From NCBI GenBank assembly GCA_034411135.1, contig DAOUMN010000016.1, positions 1-64,000 of the forward strand: DNA of 64,000 nucleotides, written 5' to 3'. Each line of letters begins with the position of its first letter. Within the stretch, counting starts at the first letter, position 1. Of this stretch, positions 7,522-17,170 are shown in pieces. This DNA is from Bellilinea sp034411135 (GTDB taxonomy: Bacteria > Chloroflexota > Anaerolineae > Anaerolineales > Anaerolineaceae). The position numbers and the translations under genes are program-made. The notes below the pieces were generated by a model, which was given only the letters and a program-made list of their open reading frames with translations, was not told where the DNA came from and made no database searches.

Positions 7522-8574
7522 TCAGGTTTCTTCCAGGATGTCAATCTCGATTTTCAAACGCTGGAGCAGCGCTTCTTGTTCGTGGGGAGGTAAAAATGCT
7601 GCTCGAGCAGCGCCAAGCACCCGTTCAACCAACTGAAAGCGAGTCAATCCAAGTTCTTCGCATGCCAGGCGGTATTCATCGCTCAAACGGATGCGCGAAA
7701 TACCGGGATCATCGCTGTTGATGGTCACATTCAAACCGGCGCGCAGCATACGCAGCAGCGGGTGCGCACGCAATCCTGGCACTGCGCCGGTCTGCACATT
7801 ACTGGTAATGCACACCTCAAAGGTCGTCTGGCGTTCTGCCGCCAACGCAACAACCAGCGGATCTTCCAGTACCCGCACGCCATGCCCAATCCGGTCAGCG
7901 TTGAAATCCTGGATTGCCTGGCGCACATTTTCCGCACCGCCCCACTCACCGGCATGCACCGAAAGAGCCAGTCCAGACTGGCGGGCTTCGCGAAACAAGT
8001 CCAGGAAGGGAATGGCGTTGAATTCGACTTCGTTGCCTGCCAGGTCGATGCCAACCACCCCGTGGTCGTGAAAATCAACCGCCAGGCGCACTACTTCCTC
8101 CGCCAGTTCCAGTGGTTCGTGACGGTTCATCGAAACCAACAGCCGCACCTGGATGGCATACTGCCGGCAGGCTTCCTCTACCGCGGCGCAAACCCAATCC
8201 ATCACATCACGCAGTGGAAAACCCTGCTGCCGGCTGAGCGCGACTGGCGTGAAGCGCATTTCCATGTAGCGAATCTGGTCGAGCGCGGCATCCTCAATTG
8301 CCTCACGGGTCACCCGCCGGATGATTTCCGGTGAGCGGTAGAACAGACGCAGGGTCTGGAATTTTGCCAGAAAATTATTGAATGTCAGTGGATCGTTGGG
8401 CTGCATCTGTACCAGCCCGCGCAAACCATTATCCAGCGGCAGGGTCATACCATGCGTGCGGGCAATCTCTAACAAGGTTTGGATGCGAAGCGAACCCTCC
8501 AGGTGACGGTGCAGCTCCACCTTGGGCATACTTTCATAGTACGTACCTTGCGTATCAACGCTGTACCAGCCCAT
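7522..8574 (-). CDS. add: Adenosine deaminase family protein
   Basis: A zinc hydrolase converting adenosine to inosine. I place the start at ATG 8574, where GGAGGA stands 6 nt upstream, giving 350 residues; the open frame runs 65 codons further but that part is unlike the family. MPKVELHRHLEGSL at 16-29 gives the two zinc His; SVHAGE gives the third His and the proton-shuttling Glu region; the SDDPG motif near 280 gives the zinc Asp. EVCITSN is also conserved. Close relatives include aminodeoxyfutalosine deaminase, so adenosine is likely but not proven as substrate. It forms an operon with surE. Confidence 0.88.
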   Translation of the reverse strand: MGWYSVDTQGTYYESMPKVELHRHLEGSLRIQTLLEIARTHGMTLPLDNGLRGLVQMQPNDPLTFNNFLAKFQTLRLFYRSPEIIRRVTREAIEDAALDQIRYMEMRFTPVALSRQQGFPLRDVMDWVCAAVEEACRQYAIQVRLLVSMNRHEPLELAEEVVRLAVDFHDHGVVGIDLAGNEVEFNAIPFLDLFREARQSGLALSVHAGEWGGAENVRQAIQDFNADRIGHGVRVLEDPLVVALAAERQTTFEVCITSNVQTGAVPGLRAHPLLRMLRAGLNVTINSDDPGISRIRLSDEYRLACEELGLTRFQLVERVLGAARAAFLPPHEQEALLQRLKIEIDILEET

Positions 8575-8799
8575 CCAGTATCCTCCAATGAGGATTTGGA
8601 GATCAAAATCCCCGATTGGATTCATTCTATCATAAACTGCCCGGTTTACCCTTTCAATCCATTTACATGCTGTTGTGGGCGGTACAGATTCACCATACTT
8701 CGCAACGAATGCGCCAAACCACCCGGTCATTACGGCTAGCGCAGCGTTCGGGCGGTTGAACAGTCTCAATTAATGCAAAGTTTCGGCTGATGCTTGGGT

Positions 8800-10587
8800 T
8801 CAATCCTGCCGGGCAGCCTTCGCCCGGTCACGCCACCAGTCGCCCACCACGGTCGCCGCCGCTTGTAGGAAATTGATCGTCGTTCCGCGCACCGGGATTT
8901 CCAGTTCGCGTTTATCACACACGGTACTCAGGTTGGCATTGTCCACGTGGTGCTTCAACTCGTTCAGGTGCACCCGCTGTTCCGCCGGGTCCCGCACGGT
9001 TTGGACGATGTGGTCGATTTCCGCCATTAATTCAACAGCCCGGGCAATACGCCGATCGGTCGCATTGACCAGCTCGGCGTCCAGAACGCCAAACTCGCCC
9101 TTGAGCAGGTTCAATTGCCGTCCCGATTCATACGTCGCCGCAACGATCTGATCGCGGTTCATCCACACTGTTTCATAGTTTAGAACATACTTCCAGGAAG
9201 GCGCCAGCAGTTGTTTGCGGTGCTCCTCCAACGTGCGGGCGAACAGGCGGTAACCATGTTTTTCGGGCTCTTCGAATGCCCGGCTGCCTGGATCGACAAA
9301 CGGTGCCAATGGCGAGATGAACGGGATGACCCGTGTTTCTCCATTGCGGGCGTAACGCTCTAACAAACGGCGCGAATATTCAACCGTACCCATCACCGAT
9401 TCGTAAGTCTGCCCTTTCAAACCGACCATGAAGAACAGGTCAAGCCGTTTGCAGCCTGCCTCGAGCGCGTCGTCCATGCAGCGTTCGATCTCCGCATCTG
9501 TATAGGGGCGCCCGAACGCCTTGCGCACAGCTTCGTCATGCGATTCCATCGAAATTTCGACCGTGAAGTTAGGAAGCGCCTGGGCAACATCTTTGAAAAA
9601 CTGGCGCGGCGCAGCATCGAACAACTCGATAAAAACCGGCTTCTTGTACCCCGCAATTGCGTCCAGGAAGCGGCGGGTATACTCCTCACCAGGCTGGCGG
9701 ATATCTCCCAGAATAAACACCGGACCTTTGCTGAACTCGCCAATCCGGCGAATATCTTGCGCCAGTTTTTCCGGAGCGCGGTAGGCAGGTTTTTGCCGGT
9801 TATGAATGGAGCGAAAGGCACACGCAGAGCCGCCGCAGGTAACGCAATTGTAGCGGCAACCGCGCGTGGTCAACGCCGCCGTGATCGGGTATTTCATCCA
9901 GTTGCGGAATGGTTTGTAACTGGCAAGGTCACGATAACGGACCACCGAGCGCAGCACGTGAGTATAATCGATCAGCAGATCATCCAGCGTTTCCGGGCTG
10001 TAGGAGATCGGGTTGGCATGTGCTTCGCCACTAGCATCCTTCCAGGACAAATTGGGAATCTGTTCGAGTACCTGCGCCGAAGCCGAACCGGGTGCCGGGC
10101 GGATATCCCCGCCGGCGCGCAGGTATTGCATCAACAGCAGCAACGGGTATTCGGTCGAGTCACCGCGCACGATGAAGTCCACCTGCGGGTAACGGATCAA
10201 TTCGCTATGAAAATAGCTGGAAGAAAAACCACCAAAAATGACCGCCCGGTTGGGGTGGTAGCGCTTGACAATGCGCGCCACCTCGACCGAACCATGCGCG
10301 TGCGGCAACCAATGCAGGTCAATCCCAAACGCCGCCGCGTCCATTCGGTTAACCGCATCCTCAACATCGAAATCGAGATCATCCAACATGCGCACCGCTA
10401 GGTTAACGATCCGCGTGCGCAGGCCGTGGCGTTCCAGATACTCTGCCATGGTGGTGAAGCCGATCGGGTACATCTCGAAGACCGGAGTCGAGGGTACCAG
10501 ATCGCTGACCGGACCGTAAAGGATCGACTCGCGCCGGAAATCATAAACGCTGGGAGCGTGCAGAAAAATCAAATCGGGATTTGCCAT
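8800..10587 (-). CDS. B12-binding-type radical SAM protein
   Basis: The protein has 595 residues. Residues about 1-160 look like the alpha/beta domain that precedes many radical SAM cores and often binds cobalamin (AAFGIDLHWLPHAHGS, VIFGGFSSSYF); the DxHxxG cobalamin motif is not clear. The 4Fe-4S triad is Cys244, Cys248 and Cys251 in TRGCRYNCVTCGGS. A TIM-barrel core follows to about 440, with FTVEISMES and FFMVGLKGQT strands. The C-terminal 130 residues are helical and basic. The neighbours give no pathway. It resembles the archaeal/bacterial B12-radical SAM family with uncharacterised members (possibly the Ta0216-like group); the reaction is unknown. Confidence 0.8.
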   Translation of the reverse strand: MANPDLIFLHAPSVYDFRRESILYGPVSDLVPSTPVFEMYPIGFTTMAEYLERHGLRTRIVNLAVRMLDDLDFDVEDAVNRMDAAAFGIDLHWLPHAHGSVEVARIVKRYHPNRAVIFGGFSSSYFHSELIRYPQVDFIVRGDSTEYPLLLLMQYLRAGGDIRPAPGSASAQVLEQIPNLSWKDASGEAHANPISYSPETLDDLLIDYTHVLRSVVRYRDLASYKPFRNWMKYPITAALTTRGCRYNCVTCGGSACAFRSIHNRQKPAYRAPEKLAQDIRRIGEFSKGPVFILGDIRQPGEEYTRRFLDAIAGYKKPVFIELFDAAPRQFFKDVAQALPNFTVEISMESHDEAVRKAFGRPYTDAEIERCMDDALEAGCKRLDLFFMVGLKGQTYESVMGTVEYSRRLLERYARNGETRVIPFISPLAPFVDPGSRAFEEPEKHGYRLFARTLEEHRKQLLAPSWKYVLNYETVWMNRDQIVAATYESGRQLNLLKGEFGVLDAELVNATDRRIARAVELMAEIDHIVQTVRDPAEQRVHLNELKHHVDNANLSTVCDKRELEIPVRGTTINFLQAAATVVGDWWRDRAKAARQD

Positions 10588-10770
10588 CGAAGGGGATTCC
10601 TTGTCCTTGAAATCAGCCGCCTAGCAGCTGAACGGTTTCTTTTATACCGTTAAGAAATTATTGCGAAATAGGGAGAAATCATTCATCAAAACTGGTAAAT
10701 TGTTAGACAACGGAATTATACCACCAACCCCTAGGCGACTGTTTTACGGTTCTGTTAAGAAGGTTGAACA

Positions 10771-10796
10771 AAGATGCCGCCGGTCGGCGGCATCTT
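10771..10796 (-). terminator. Rho-independent-type hairpin after the Cys-rich small gene
   Basis: 10771-10781 and 10786-10796 form an 11-bp perfect stem with a 4-nt loop. On the minus strand the stem ends CATCTT and runs on TTGTTC, 57 nt after the stop of the 61-residue gene. It separates the VWA/MoxR side from the radical SAM gene. The remainder of 10588-10853 shows no gene. Confidence 0.65.
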
Positions 10797-10853
10797 ATAA
10801 AACCAAATTCATTTCAGGGCAACCACCCTGCCTTCACACCATGGCTGGCTGCT

Positions 10854-11039
10854 TCAGGCGGTCTGTCGAAGCATATGCAATTCGCGCTCAACCGCCTCAA
10901 TTTCGGCTTTCAGGTCACGCAAGTAGTCTTCCAGGCGCTGGATATAGTCGTCTCGGGTCAAGGCAACCATGTCGCCGTGTTCACCGCTGCACCCGCAAGA
11001 ACCTCCACACCCACAACTGTCATGTTGATGTCCGGACAT
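10854..11039 (-). CDS. Small Cys/His-rich protein with C-terminal coiled coil
   Basis: The protein has 61 residues. The N-terminus packs five Cys and three His into 22 residues (HQHDSCGCGGSCGCSGEH), an obvious metal-binding cluster. Residues 27-60 form one amphipathic helix rich in Glu, Arg and Leu that should make a coiled coil. AAGGAGT stands 7 nt before the ATG, and a terminator follows, so it is a real gene. It lies 114 nt after the VWA gene on the same strand. It resembles no named family that I recall, although short Cys-cluster plus coiled-coil proteins occur in anaerobes. A metal-responsive scaffold is only a guess. Confidence 0.75.
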   Translation of the reverse strand: MSGHQHDSCGCGGSCGCSGEHGDMVALTRDDYIQRLEDYLRDLKAEIEAVERELHMLRQTA

Positions 11040-11153
11040 GTCATCACTCCTTAATCAAGGGTTTCGAGAAGAACTCAACCGGTAAATGGTTTCTATAATT
11101 CTATAATTTTTGTCCAATTTGTCAAGTCTGATTTAATGCCCCCGCTGGTCAGC

Positions 11154-12530
11154 TCAATGGGTCAGCATCTGATCCACCGCTTCCGCCAGCTGCATCAGAT
11201 TGGAAACCTGGAAAATACGCTGGCAGTAAGGTGCGTATTTCGGCATATCCGAATCCCCGCTGCCCCACAACCAGATTGGTTCCGGATTAAGCCAGATCAA
11301 TCCGCGTGAACGGCGCGCCAGGCGCTGCAATTCCGCTGTGCGGGGATCATTATAATTATTGCGGCCGTCGCCCACCAGGATCATTGTCGTGCGCGAGTCA
11401 AGGGTGTGGAGATACTGGTTCTGGAAATCCACCAGCGCCTGACCAAGGTTGGTGTTGTAATAACCCGGCGGCATACGCTGCAGCACCTGCTCAATGGCTT
11501 GTTCCGCATCCAATTGGGCAAAACCCGGTGAGATATACACCAGCCGGTTGATGAACACAAAGGCATGGGTATTACTGATCTGGTCTTGAATGGCATACAA
11601 CAGGCTGAGCATCAGCTCGGAGCAGAAGCGCATCGAAGTGCTGATATCGCAGATGACCACCAGTTTGGGTTTCAGGCTGTGGTCGCGGAAACGCAGTTCA
11701 AGCGGCACATGACCGTATTTCAAGCCGGCTCGGAGCGTAGCTTTGGAATCCAATTGTCCACCTTTTGCCCGCCGCAAACGCAGCGCCAGGCGGGTACGCA
11801 GCGCTGCCGCCAGGCGGCGTACTTCCTTGCGCAGCTGGTGCATTTCCTGCGGGGTAATCGCCTGGAAGGGGCGTTGCAGCAGTCCATCGCTCGGCTGCTC
11901 GCGCGGGTTTTCCGCCATTCGTTGCAGGATGCTCTCCCCGGCTTGCCGGCGAACCTGTTGCTGCATGGCTTGTAGGTTGGCTTGCAGCCCACGCCGCAAT
12001 TGATCGATCTTGCGGCGATTCATCCCCATTGCCTGAAGCTGCTTGAGCAGTTCTTCGAGCGCCTGGCGCACTTCGTTGAATTGCAGCGCCTGTTCCATCT
12101 GGCGGCTGAGCCAATTTTGGTCGCGCAGATCAAGCCGCTGGTTGGTATGGAATATCTGGTCGAGTTGATTCAGTTCCGCCGGGCTGAGCGGTTCGCCTTG
12201 CAGTAATTTCTGCATCATTTCGCGCAACCTGCCGGTAAACTGGCGCAGCGCTTCCGCCAGTTGGCGTGCTTCCTGCGGGGTCAGACCTTCCGCAGCATCC
12301 TGCATAGGCGGTGGCTCGCTGGAACGAAAGAAAAGTGGAAAAAGGCGTTCAAATACCGGTAAATCGCGCGCGTCCTTGATCAAGGTCGCCCGCAAGGAAA
12401 TGCGAAACTGTTCGCGGTCTTGTGCACCCATCCGCACCAGAGCCTGAAAGGCATCCGCACTTTCTGCCAGGCTGATACGCACGCCGCTGGCGCGCAGCGC
12501 TGAAATAAATTGAGCCGTGCGTCGTTCCAT
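11154..12530 (-). CDS. VWA-domain protein, CoxE-like
   Basis: The protein has 458 residues. A helical, Gln/Arg-rich N-terminal part (about 1-260) is followed by a von Willebrand A domain with the MIDAS motif DISTSM near residue 286 and a second strand MILVGDGRNNY near 380. Such CoxE/YehP-like proteins work with a MoxR AAA+ ATPase as metal-insertion or complex-assembly chaperones. The partner lies directly upstream (35 nt), which supports this. Ribosome site AAAGGAGG precedes ATG 12530. The client protein is not visible in the window; the Cys-rich small protein downstream could be an accessory. Confidence 0.87.
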   Translation of the reverse strand: MERRTAQFISALRASGVRISLAESADAFQALVRMGAQDREQFRISLRATLIKDARDLPVFERLFPLFFRSSEPPPMQDAAEGLTPQEARQLAEALRQFTGRLREMMQKLLQGEPLSPAELNQLDQIFHTNQRLDLRDQNWLSRQMEQALQFNEVRQALEELLKQLQAMGMNRRKIDQLRRGLQANLQAMQQQVRRQAGESILQRMAENPREQPSDGLLQRPFQAITPQEMHQLRKEVRRLAAALRTRLALRLRRAKGGQLDSKATLRAGLKYGHVPLELRFRDHSLKPKLVVICDISTSMRFCSELMLSLLYAIQDQISNTHAFVFINRLVYISPGFAQLDAEQAIEQVLQRMPPGYYNTNLGQALVDFQNQYLHTLDSRTTMILVGDGRNNYNDPRTAELQRLARRSRGLIWLNPEPIWLWGSGDSDMPKYAPYCQRIFQVSNLMQLAEAVDQMLTH

Positions 12531-12565
12531 ACCGAAACCTCCTTTCCTTGCCGGTGCAAGCGGGT

Positions 12566-13525
12566 TTAGTTCTGCCAGCGCGGACGCGGCGGGGTGCGGC
12601 TGGAGGGCAGATCATCAGTGTCCGATCGGTTGAGCAAGCGGCGCGCGCGTTGCAGGTCGGCTTCGTGTTTAAGCAGCACGCTCATCGTTATCTCCAGGGT
12701 GCGCTCGTCCAATGCACTGGCATTGAGCGAAAGCAACGCTTTTGCCCAGTCAAGCGTCTCGCTGATGCTGGGCGATTTGCGTAAATCCATCGTTCGCAGG
12801 CGCTGAACCAACTCCACGGCATCACGCGCCAGCCGGGACGGCAAGCCCGGCACTTTCATGCGTACCACCGCAAGTTCCTGTTCCAGACTGGGGTAATCGA
12901 TGAACAGGTACAGGCAGCGCCGTTTGAGCGCTTCGCTTAATTCGCGGGTGTTGTTGCTGGTCAGAATGACCAGCGGACGGTGAACTGCGCTCAGTGTGCC
13001 CAGTTCCGGCACGCTGATTTGGAAATCGCTGAGGATCTCAAGCAAAAAGGCTTCGAACTCGGCATCTGAACGGTCAATTTCATCGATCAACAAAACAGTC
13101 GGCGTTTTGGACAACACGGCTTTCATCAACGGGCGCGGTAGCAGGAAACGCATCGAGAAGAACACATCCTCTTCCTGCGCCAGGCGGTCCGCCGCGTCGC
13201 GCAGGCTGTCTGCGCGGGCTAACAGATCCTGGAGTTTATCGCGCAGCAGCTGGGTATACAACATTTGCTTGGCGTATTCCCACTCGTACAGTGCTTTGGT
13301 TTCATCCAGCCCTTCGTAACACTGCAAGCGGATCAATTCATAACCGGAAGCGCTCGCCAGGGCTTTCGCCAGCTCGGTCTTGCCCACCCCGGCGGGGCCC
13401 TCCGCCAGAATCGGTTTACCCAGTGCCTGGCTTAGGTACAACACGGTGGCAATTTCATCACTGGCAATGTATTGCTGTCCATTGAGAGCAGTCTTCAGTT
13501 TTTGGGGGGAATCGAACAGAGACAT
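12566..13525 (-). CDS. MoxR-family AAA+ ATPase
   Basis: The protein has 319 residues. Walker A is GPAGVGKT at about 43-50, Walker B is LLIDEIDR near 136-143, and sensor 1 is ILTSNNTRELSEAL; arginine-finger region RRCLYLFIDYP follows. A helical lid covers the C-terminal third. MoxR ATPases use ATP to remodel or mature enzyme complexes together with a VWA protein, and that gene follows immediately. Some relatives in CO-dehydrogenase clusters are called CoxD, but no such enzyme is present here. Confidence 0.92.
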   Translation of the reverse strand: MSLFDSPQKLKTALNGQQYIASDEIATVLYLSQALGKPILAEGPAGVGKTELAKALASASGYELIRLQCYEGLDETKALYEWEYAKQMLYTQLLRDKLQDLLARADSLRDAADRLAQEEDVFFSMRFLLPRPLMKAVLSKTPTVLLIDEIDRSDAEFEAFLLEILSDFQISVPELGTLSAVHRPLVILTSNNTRELSEALKRRCLYLFIDYPSLEQELAVVRMKVPGLPSRLARDAVELVQRLRTMDLRKSPSISETLDWAKALLSLNASALDERTLEITMSVLLKHEADLQRARRLLNRSDTDDLPSSRTPPRPRWQN

Positions 13526-13674
13526 GGGACACCTTCGCTTCTAAACACCTGTAAATAGATCAACAATGTCAATATAACACAATCCCACCCGTGCGGCTAC
13601 CCCCTGCAAAACAACTGGTCGAGCCTAAGGTATGCAAATTAATTTGAAACCAAAACCTGGTTGAGGTTTTTTCG

Positions 13675-13680
13675 TATAAT
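13675..13680 (+). promoter_or_regulatory. -10 element of the ABC-2 exporter operon
   Basis: TATAAT at 13675-13680 lies 31 nt before the first ATG, in an AT-rich stretch. No convincing -35 lies at 16-18 nt. The ribosome site GGAGG is downstream at about 13702-13706. Confidence 0.4.
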
Positions 13681-13711
13681 AAGCTAGTAAACATTTTCCC
13701 CGGAGGTTGGC

Positions 13712-14656
13712 ATGCCCCCAATTTTACAAGTCGAAAACCTGGTCAAGCACTATGGTGATTTGACCGCGGTTAAGGGTATTTCCTTTACTGTTGAACAAGG
13801 CGAGATTTTCAGCCTACTGGGTCCCAACGGCGCCGGAAAAACCACCACCATCTCGATGCTTTCCACCCTGTTCCCCCCTACATCCGGCGATGCGCTGATC
13901 GACGGTCACTCGATTGTCCGCCAGCCGTACGCGGTGCGCAAAGCAATTGGCATCGTCCCTCAAGAAATTGCATTGTACGAAGACCTGTCCGCGCGCGAAA
14001 ACCTGCTTTTTTGGGGACAGATGTATGGTCTAGGCGGGGCGGATTTACGCCAGCGCATTGAGAGGGTGCTGATCGAAACCGGGCTAGAAGAGAAAGCCAG
14101 CCAACGCGTCAAGACCTTTTCCGGTGGGATGAAGCGCCGCCTCAACATTGGCGTTGGGCTACTGCACCGCCCTCGCCTGTTGTTTATGGACGAGCCAACG
14201 GTCGGCATCGATCCACAATCCCGCCGTGCCATTCTCGACACGGTCAAAGACCTCAACCGCCAAGGCATGACCATTCTCTATACTACCCACTATATGGAGG
14301 AAGCCCAGGAGCTGTCACACCGGGTGGGAATTATCGACCACGGCGAAATGATTGCCATCGGCACCCAGGATGAACTGGTACAGCGGGTCGGGCAAAAAGA
14401 AACCCTCGTCCTCAACTTCAGCGAAGAGCAAATTACCACCCCGCTCATCGAAAAAATTCAACGCATCCCTGGCGTTTTTCAGGTCACCGCCGAAGACCAC
14501 CGTCTGGACGTGCTGGTCAAAGCCGCAGATGAGCTACTGCCCGCCGTTGTTCAGGCTTGCAGTGAAGCTAATTTAAAAATCCGCACCGTGCAAATCGTAG
14601 AGCCCAACCTGGAAGCCGTTTTCCTGCAACTCACTGGGCGCGCGCTGCGCGATTGA
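13712..14656 (+). CDS. ABC-2 exporter ATP-binding protein
   Basis: The ATPase has 314 residues. Walker A is GPNGAGKTT at about 39-47; the signature is FSGGMKRRL near 131-139 and Walker B is LLFMDEPTVGID near 153-164; the switch His is in YTTHYMEEA. The additional C-terminal 90 residues are of the type seen in DrrA/multidrug exporters (DUF4162-like). It heads a three-gene operon with two permeases, 10 and 18 nt apart, so the transporter is likely a heterodimer of permeases with an ATPase dimer at the inner membrane. The substrate is unknown; drugs, lipids and polysaccharides are all possible. Confidence 0.92.
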   Translation: MPPILQVENLVKHYGDLTAVKGISFTVEQGEIFSLLGPNGAGKTTTISMLSTLFPPTSGDALIDGHSIVRQPYAVRKAIGIVPQEIALYEDLSARENLLFWGQMYGLGGADLRQRIERVLIETGLEEKASQRVKTFSGGMKRRLNIGVGLLHRPRLLFMDEPTVGIDPQSRRAILDTVKDLNRQGMTILYTTHYMEEAQELSHRVGIIDHGEMIAIGTQDELVQRVGQKETLVLNFSEEQITTPLIEKIQRIPGVFQVTAEDHRLDVLVKAADELLPAVVQACSEANLKIRTVQIVEPNLEAVFLQLTGRALRD

Positions 14657-14666
14657 GGATGTCGCA

Positions 14667-15941
14667 ATGAAAAAAATCTTCCTCGTGGCAGCCAAGGACC
14701 TCAAACTGGCGTTCCGTGACCGGGCAGCCATCATCTTGATGCTTGCAGCGCCCTTCCTGCTGACCCTGGGCATGGCACTGATCACCGGCCGGTTGGCTTC
14801 ACCCGCCGGGCAGTCCTCCGGTCCCAGCCAAATCCCGGTACTGATCATTAACCAGGACGGCGAAGCCCTCGGCAACGCCCTGGTGGAAACCTTCCAATCC
14901 CCCGAACTGGAAGAACTGCTGGAGCCGAAAGTGGTCACCGATCTGGAATCTGCCCGCCAGGCAGTGGATGAAGACCAGGTGGCAGGCGTGGTACTTGTCC
15001 CGCCCGGCTTCACCCGCAGCATTATCCCTGCCCTCAACCAGCCGGTGGAGACAACACAGGTTGTGCAGCTGCAATTTTACGCCAACCCTGCCCGCCCCAA
15101 CAGCTCTGCCATCATCGAAACCATTCTGCAGGAGTTCCTCAGCCGGGTGGAAGAAGGACGCATAACCGGCATGACCGCCGTGACCCAGATGATCCAATCC
15201 GGGATACTTGCCCCCCAGAATGCGTTAGCCTACGGGCAGGAAATGGGTAAGCGGCTGGAGTCCGCCGCCCCCCTCGCCCAGCCCTCCCTGACCCTTGAAC
15301 TGGTCGGCACAACTGCGGAAGTCCAATCAGCTCCATTCGATGTGATGGCGTATATGGCTCCGGGCATGGCGTTGCTCTTTCTCATGTTCACCGTCACCTA
15401 TGGGGGACGTTCGTTCCTGGCGGAACGTCGCCAGCGCACACTGCAGCGCATGCTCACCTCACCCACCGCTGTCGCCCAAATTCTGGCTGGAAAAATGCTC
15501 GGCACTTACATCACCGGCGTTTTGCAACTGGTCATTCTGATTGGCGGCAGCAGCCTGCTGTTCAATCTGCGTTGGGGTGACTTTGCCGGGGTAGCGGTGC
15601 TAATCCTGCTCGCCACCTTCGCTGCCACCGGCTGGGGAATGATGATCACGGCATTTGCGCGCACACCCGGACAGGTCAGCACCATTGGCTCGGCGGTCAT
15701 GTTGCTTTTCGGCATTCTGGGTGGCAGTTTCATCAGCCTGGAGCAGATGGCTGCTCCGGTGCGCCTGCTCAGCCGGATCACCCCCAATGCCTGGGGACTG
15801 GATGGCTTTACCATCCTTGCCCTGGGCGGCACACTGACCGACCTGGGCAGACCATTGACCGGACTGTTGGTGATGGGCATGCTCTTGTTCGGCATTGCTG
15901 TGTTGCTCTTCTCCCGCAATCGCAGCCTGGTTCAATCCTGA
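14667..15941 (+). CDS. ABC-2 family permease
   Basis: The protein has 424 residues. One N-terminal membrane helix (about 18-38) is followed by a large external domain (about 45-215), then five or six helices in the C-terminal half. This is the DrrB/YhgE-type ABC2_membrane_3 layout. FLAERRQRTLQRMLTSP at about 250-266 is the coupling region that touches the ATPase. GAGGAT precedes ATG 14667. It forms a pair with the next permease, with which it shares topology, and belongs to the exporter operon. Confidence 0.9.
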   Translation: MKKIFLVAAKDLKLAFRDRAAIILMLAAPFLLTLGMALITGRLASPAGQSSGPSQIPVLIINQDGEALGNALVETFQSPELEELLEPKVVTDLESARQAVDEDQVAGVVLVPPGFTRSIIPALNQPVETTQVVQLQFYANPARPNSSAIIETILQEFLSRVEEGRITGMTAVTQMIQSGILAPQNALAYGQEMGKRLESAAPLAQPSLTLELVGTTAEVQSAPFDVMAYMAPGMALLFLMFTVTYGGRSFLAERRQRTLQRMLTSPTAVAQILAGKMLGTYITGVLQLVILIGGSSLLFNLRWGDFAGVAVLILLATFAATGWGMMITAFARTPGQVSTIGSAVMLLFGILGGSFISLEQMAAPVRLLSRITPNAWGLDGFTILALGGTLTDLGRPLTGLLVMGMLLFGIAVLLFSRNRSLVQS

Positions 15942-15959
15942 GCAAAAGGATATCAACGA

Positions 15960-17159
15960 ATGCGAAAAATCCTGGCTATTATCCGCAAAGATTTCATCTT
16001 GCGCTTCACGACACCTGCTGAGTGGGTGTTCTTCCTTATCCTGCCAATTATCTTTACTTTCTTGCTTGCAGGCGGCACACCCGGCTCTAACTCTGATTTT
16101 CGTAGTGTGTTACCGGTTGTTGACGAAGCCAACAGCCCGCTTTCGCAGCGTATTTTCAGCGAGTTGGAAAAATCCACCGTTATCCGTCCCGAATTAGTCA
16201 CTCGCGCTGAAGCCGAACAGCGTTTCCGGGAACGCACCAACGCCTTCTGGTTGCTCATTCCCACCAACACCAGCATGGAAACACTGGAAAGCGAAACCAT
16301 CCCGCTGCAATTTCAATCCCAGCCCAATAACCTGACCGCCCTGAGCGCGCAGCGTTCCATCCAATCCGCGCTGCGCCAGGTTAGCCTGAGTATTCAGGCA
16401 GCCCGCTATGCGGTTGCAGAAGCGGAAACAGTTCAGCCTTTTTCTTCCGCAGCGGAACGCGCAGCTTATTTCGACAATGCCCTGGTACTGGCCGAATCAC
16501 TGCAATCGCAAACCCCCGAGCGGCTGGCAATCACCCGCGCCGAAACCGCCGACCCGGTTTCCTACGACCCGCGCGCCAATTCATCCGCCGGACAGATGAT
16601 CACCTGGGTATTCATTCCCCTTTTCGGTATCTCCGCGCTATTAGCGTATGAACGCAACACTGGCACACTTGGGCGATTGTTGACCACGCCCACTTCGCAA
16701 GCCACCTTTTTGCTCGCTACGATTGGCGGTCAGGTGCTGATGGCACTGCTGCAAATGCTGCTGCTGATTGGCTTTGCCATTCTGGTGCTAAAGGTGCCCT
16801 GGGGGCGCGAACCATTGGCATTGGCGATTCTGCTGGTCGCCTCGGCTCTGGCTGCCGCGGCGATTGGTGCAGCAATGGGCACCATCATGCGCTCCGAAGC
16901 GCAGGCAAATAACCTGAGCATCCTGATGGGAATGGTGATGGCGTTGCTGGGCGGCTGCTGGTATCCGCTTGAACTGTTCCCCCAGGCAGCCCAGACGGCG
17001 GTCAAGGTACTGCCAACCACCTGGGCAATGCTCGGCATGACCGACCTGCTGCTGCGTGGCGAGGGTGTTAACGGTATTTTGCTGGAAGCAGGTGTTTTGC
17101 TCGGTTTTGCGCTGGTGTTTTTCACCATCGGGGTCGTGCGCTTTCGCAAACAGCACTGA
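15960..17159 (+). CDS. ABC-2 family permease
   Basis: The second permease has 399 residues and the same plan as the first: a membrane helix at about 20-38, an external domain to about 215, then six helices. The coupling segment YERNTGTLGRLLTTP falls near 229-243. AAAGGA lies 9 nt before the ATG. Sequence similarity to the first permease is low by eye, so the two probably form a heterodimer rather than recent duplicates. It is the last gene of the operon; a convergent methyltransferase starts 11 nt beyond. Confidence 0.9.
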   Translation: MRKILAIIRKDFILRFTTPAEWVFFLILPIIFTFLLAGGTPGSNSDFRSVLPVVDEANSPLSQRIFSELEKSTVIRPELVTRAEAEQRFRERTNAFWLLIPTNTSMETLESETIPLQFQSQPNNLTALSAQRSIQSALRQVSLSIQAARYAVAEAETVQPFSSAAERAAYFDNALVLAESLQSQTPERLAITRAETADPVSYDPRANSSAGQMITWVFIPLFGISALLAYERNTGTLGRLLTTPTSQATFLLATIGGQVLMALLQMLLLIGFAILVLKVPWGREPLALAILLVASALAAAAIGAAMGTIMRSEAQANNLSILMGMVMALLGGCWYPLELFPQAAQTAVKVLPTTWAMLGMTDLLLRGEGVNGILLEAGVLLGFALVFFTIGVVRFRKQH

Positions 17160-17170
17160 GCCGGGCGGCT

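Noticed and set aside
8575..8769. 65-codon N-terminal extension of adenosine deaminase
   Set aside because: A strong GGAGGA site 6 nt before ATG 8574 and normal family length favour the shorter protein.
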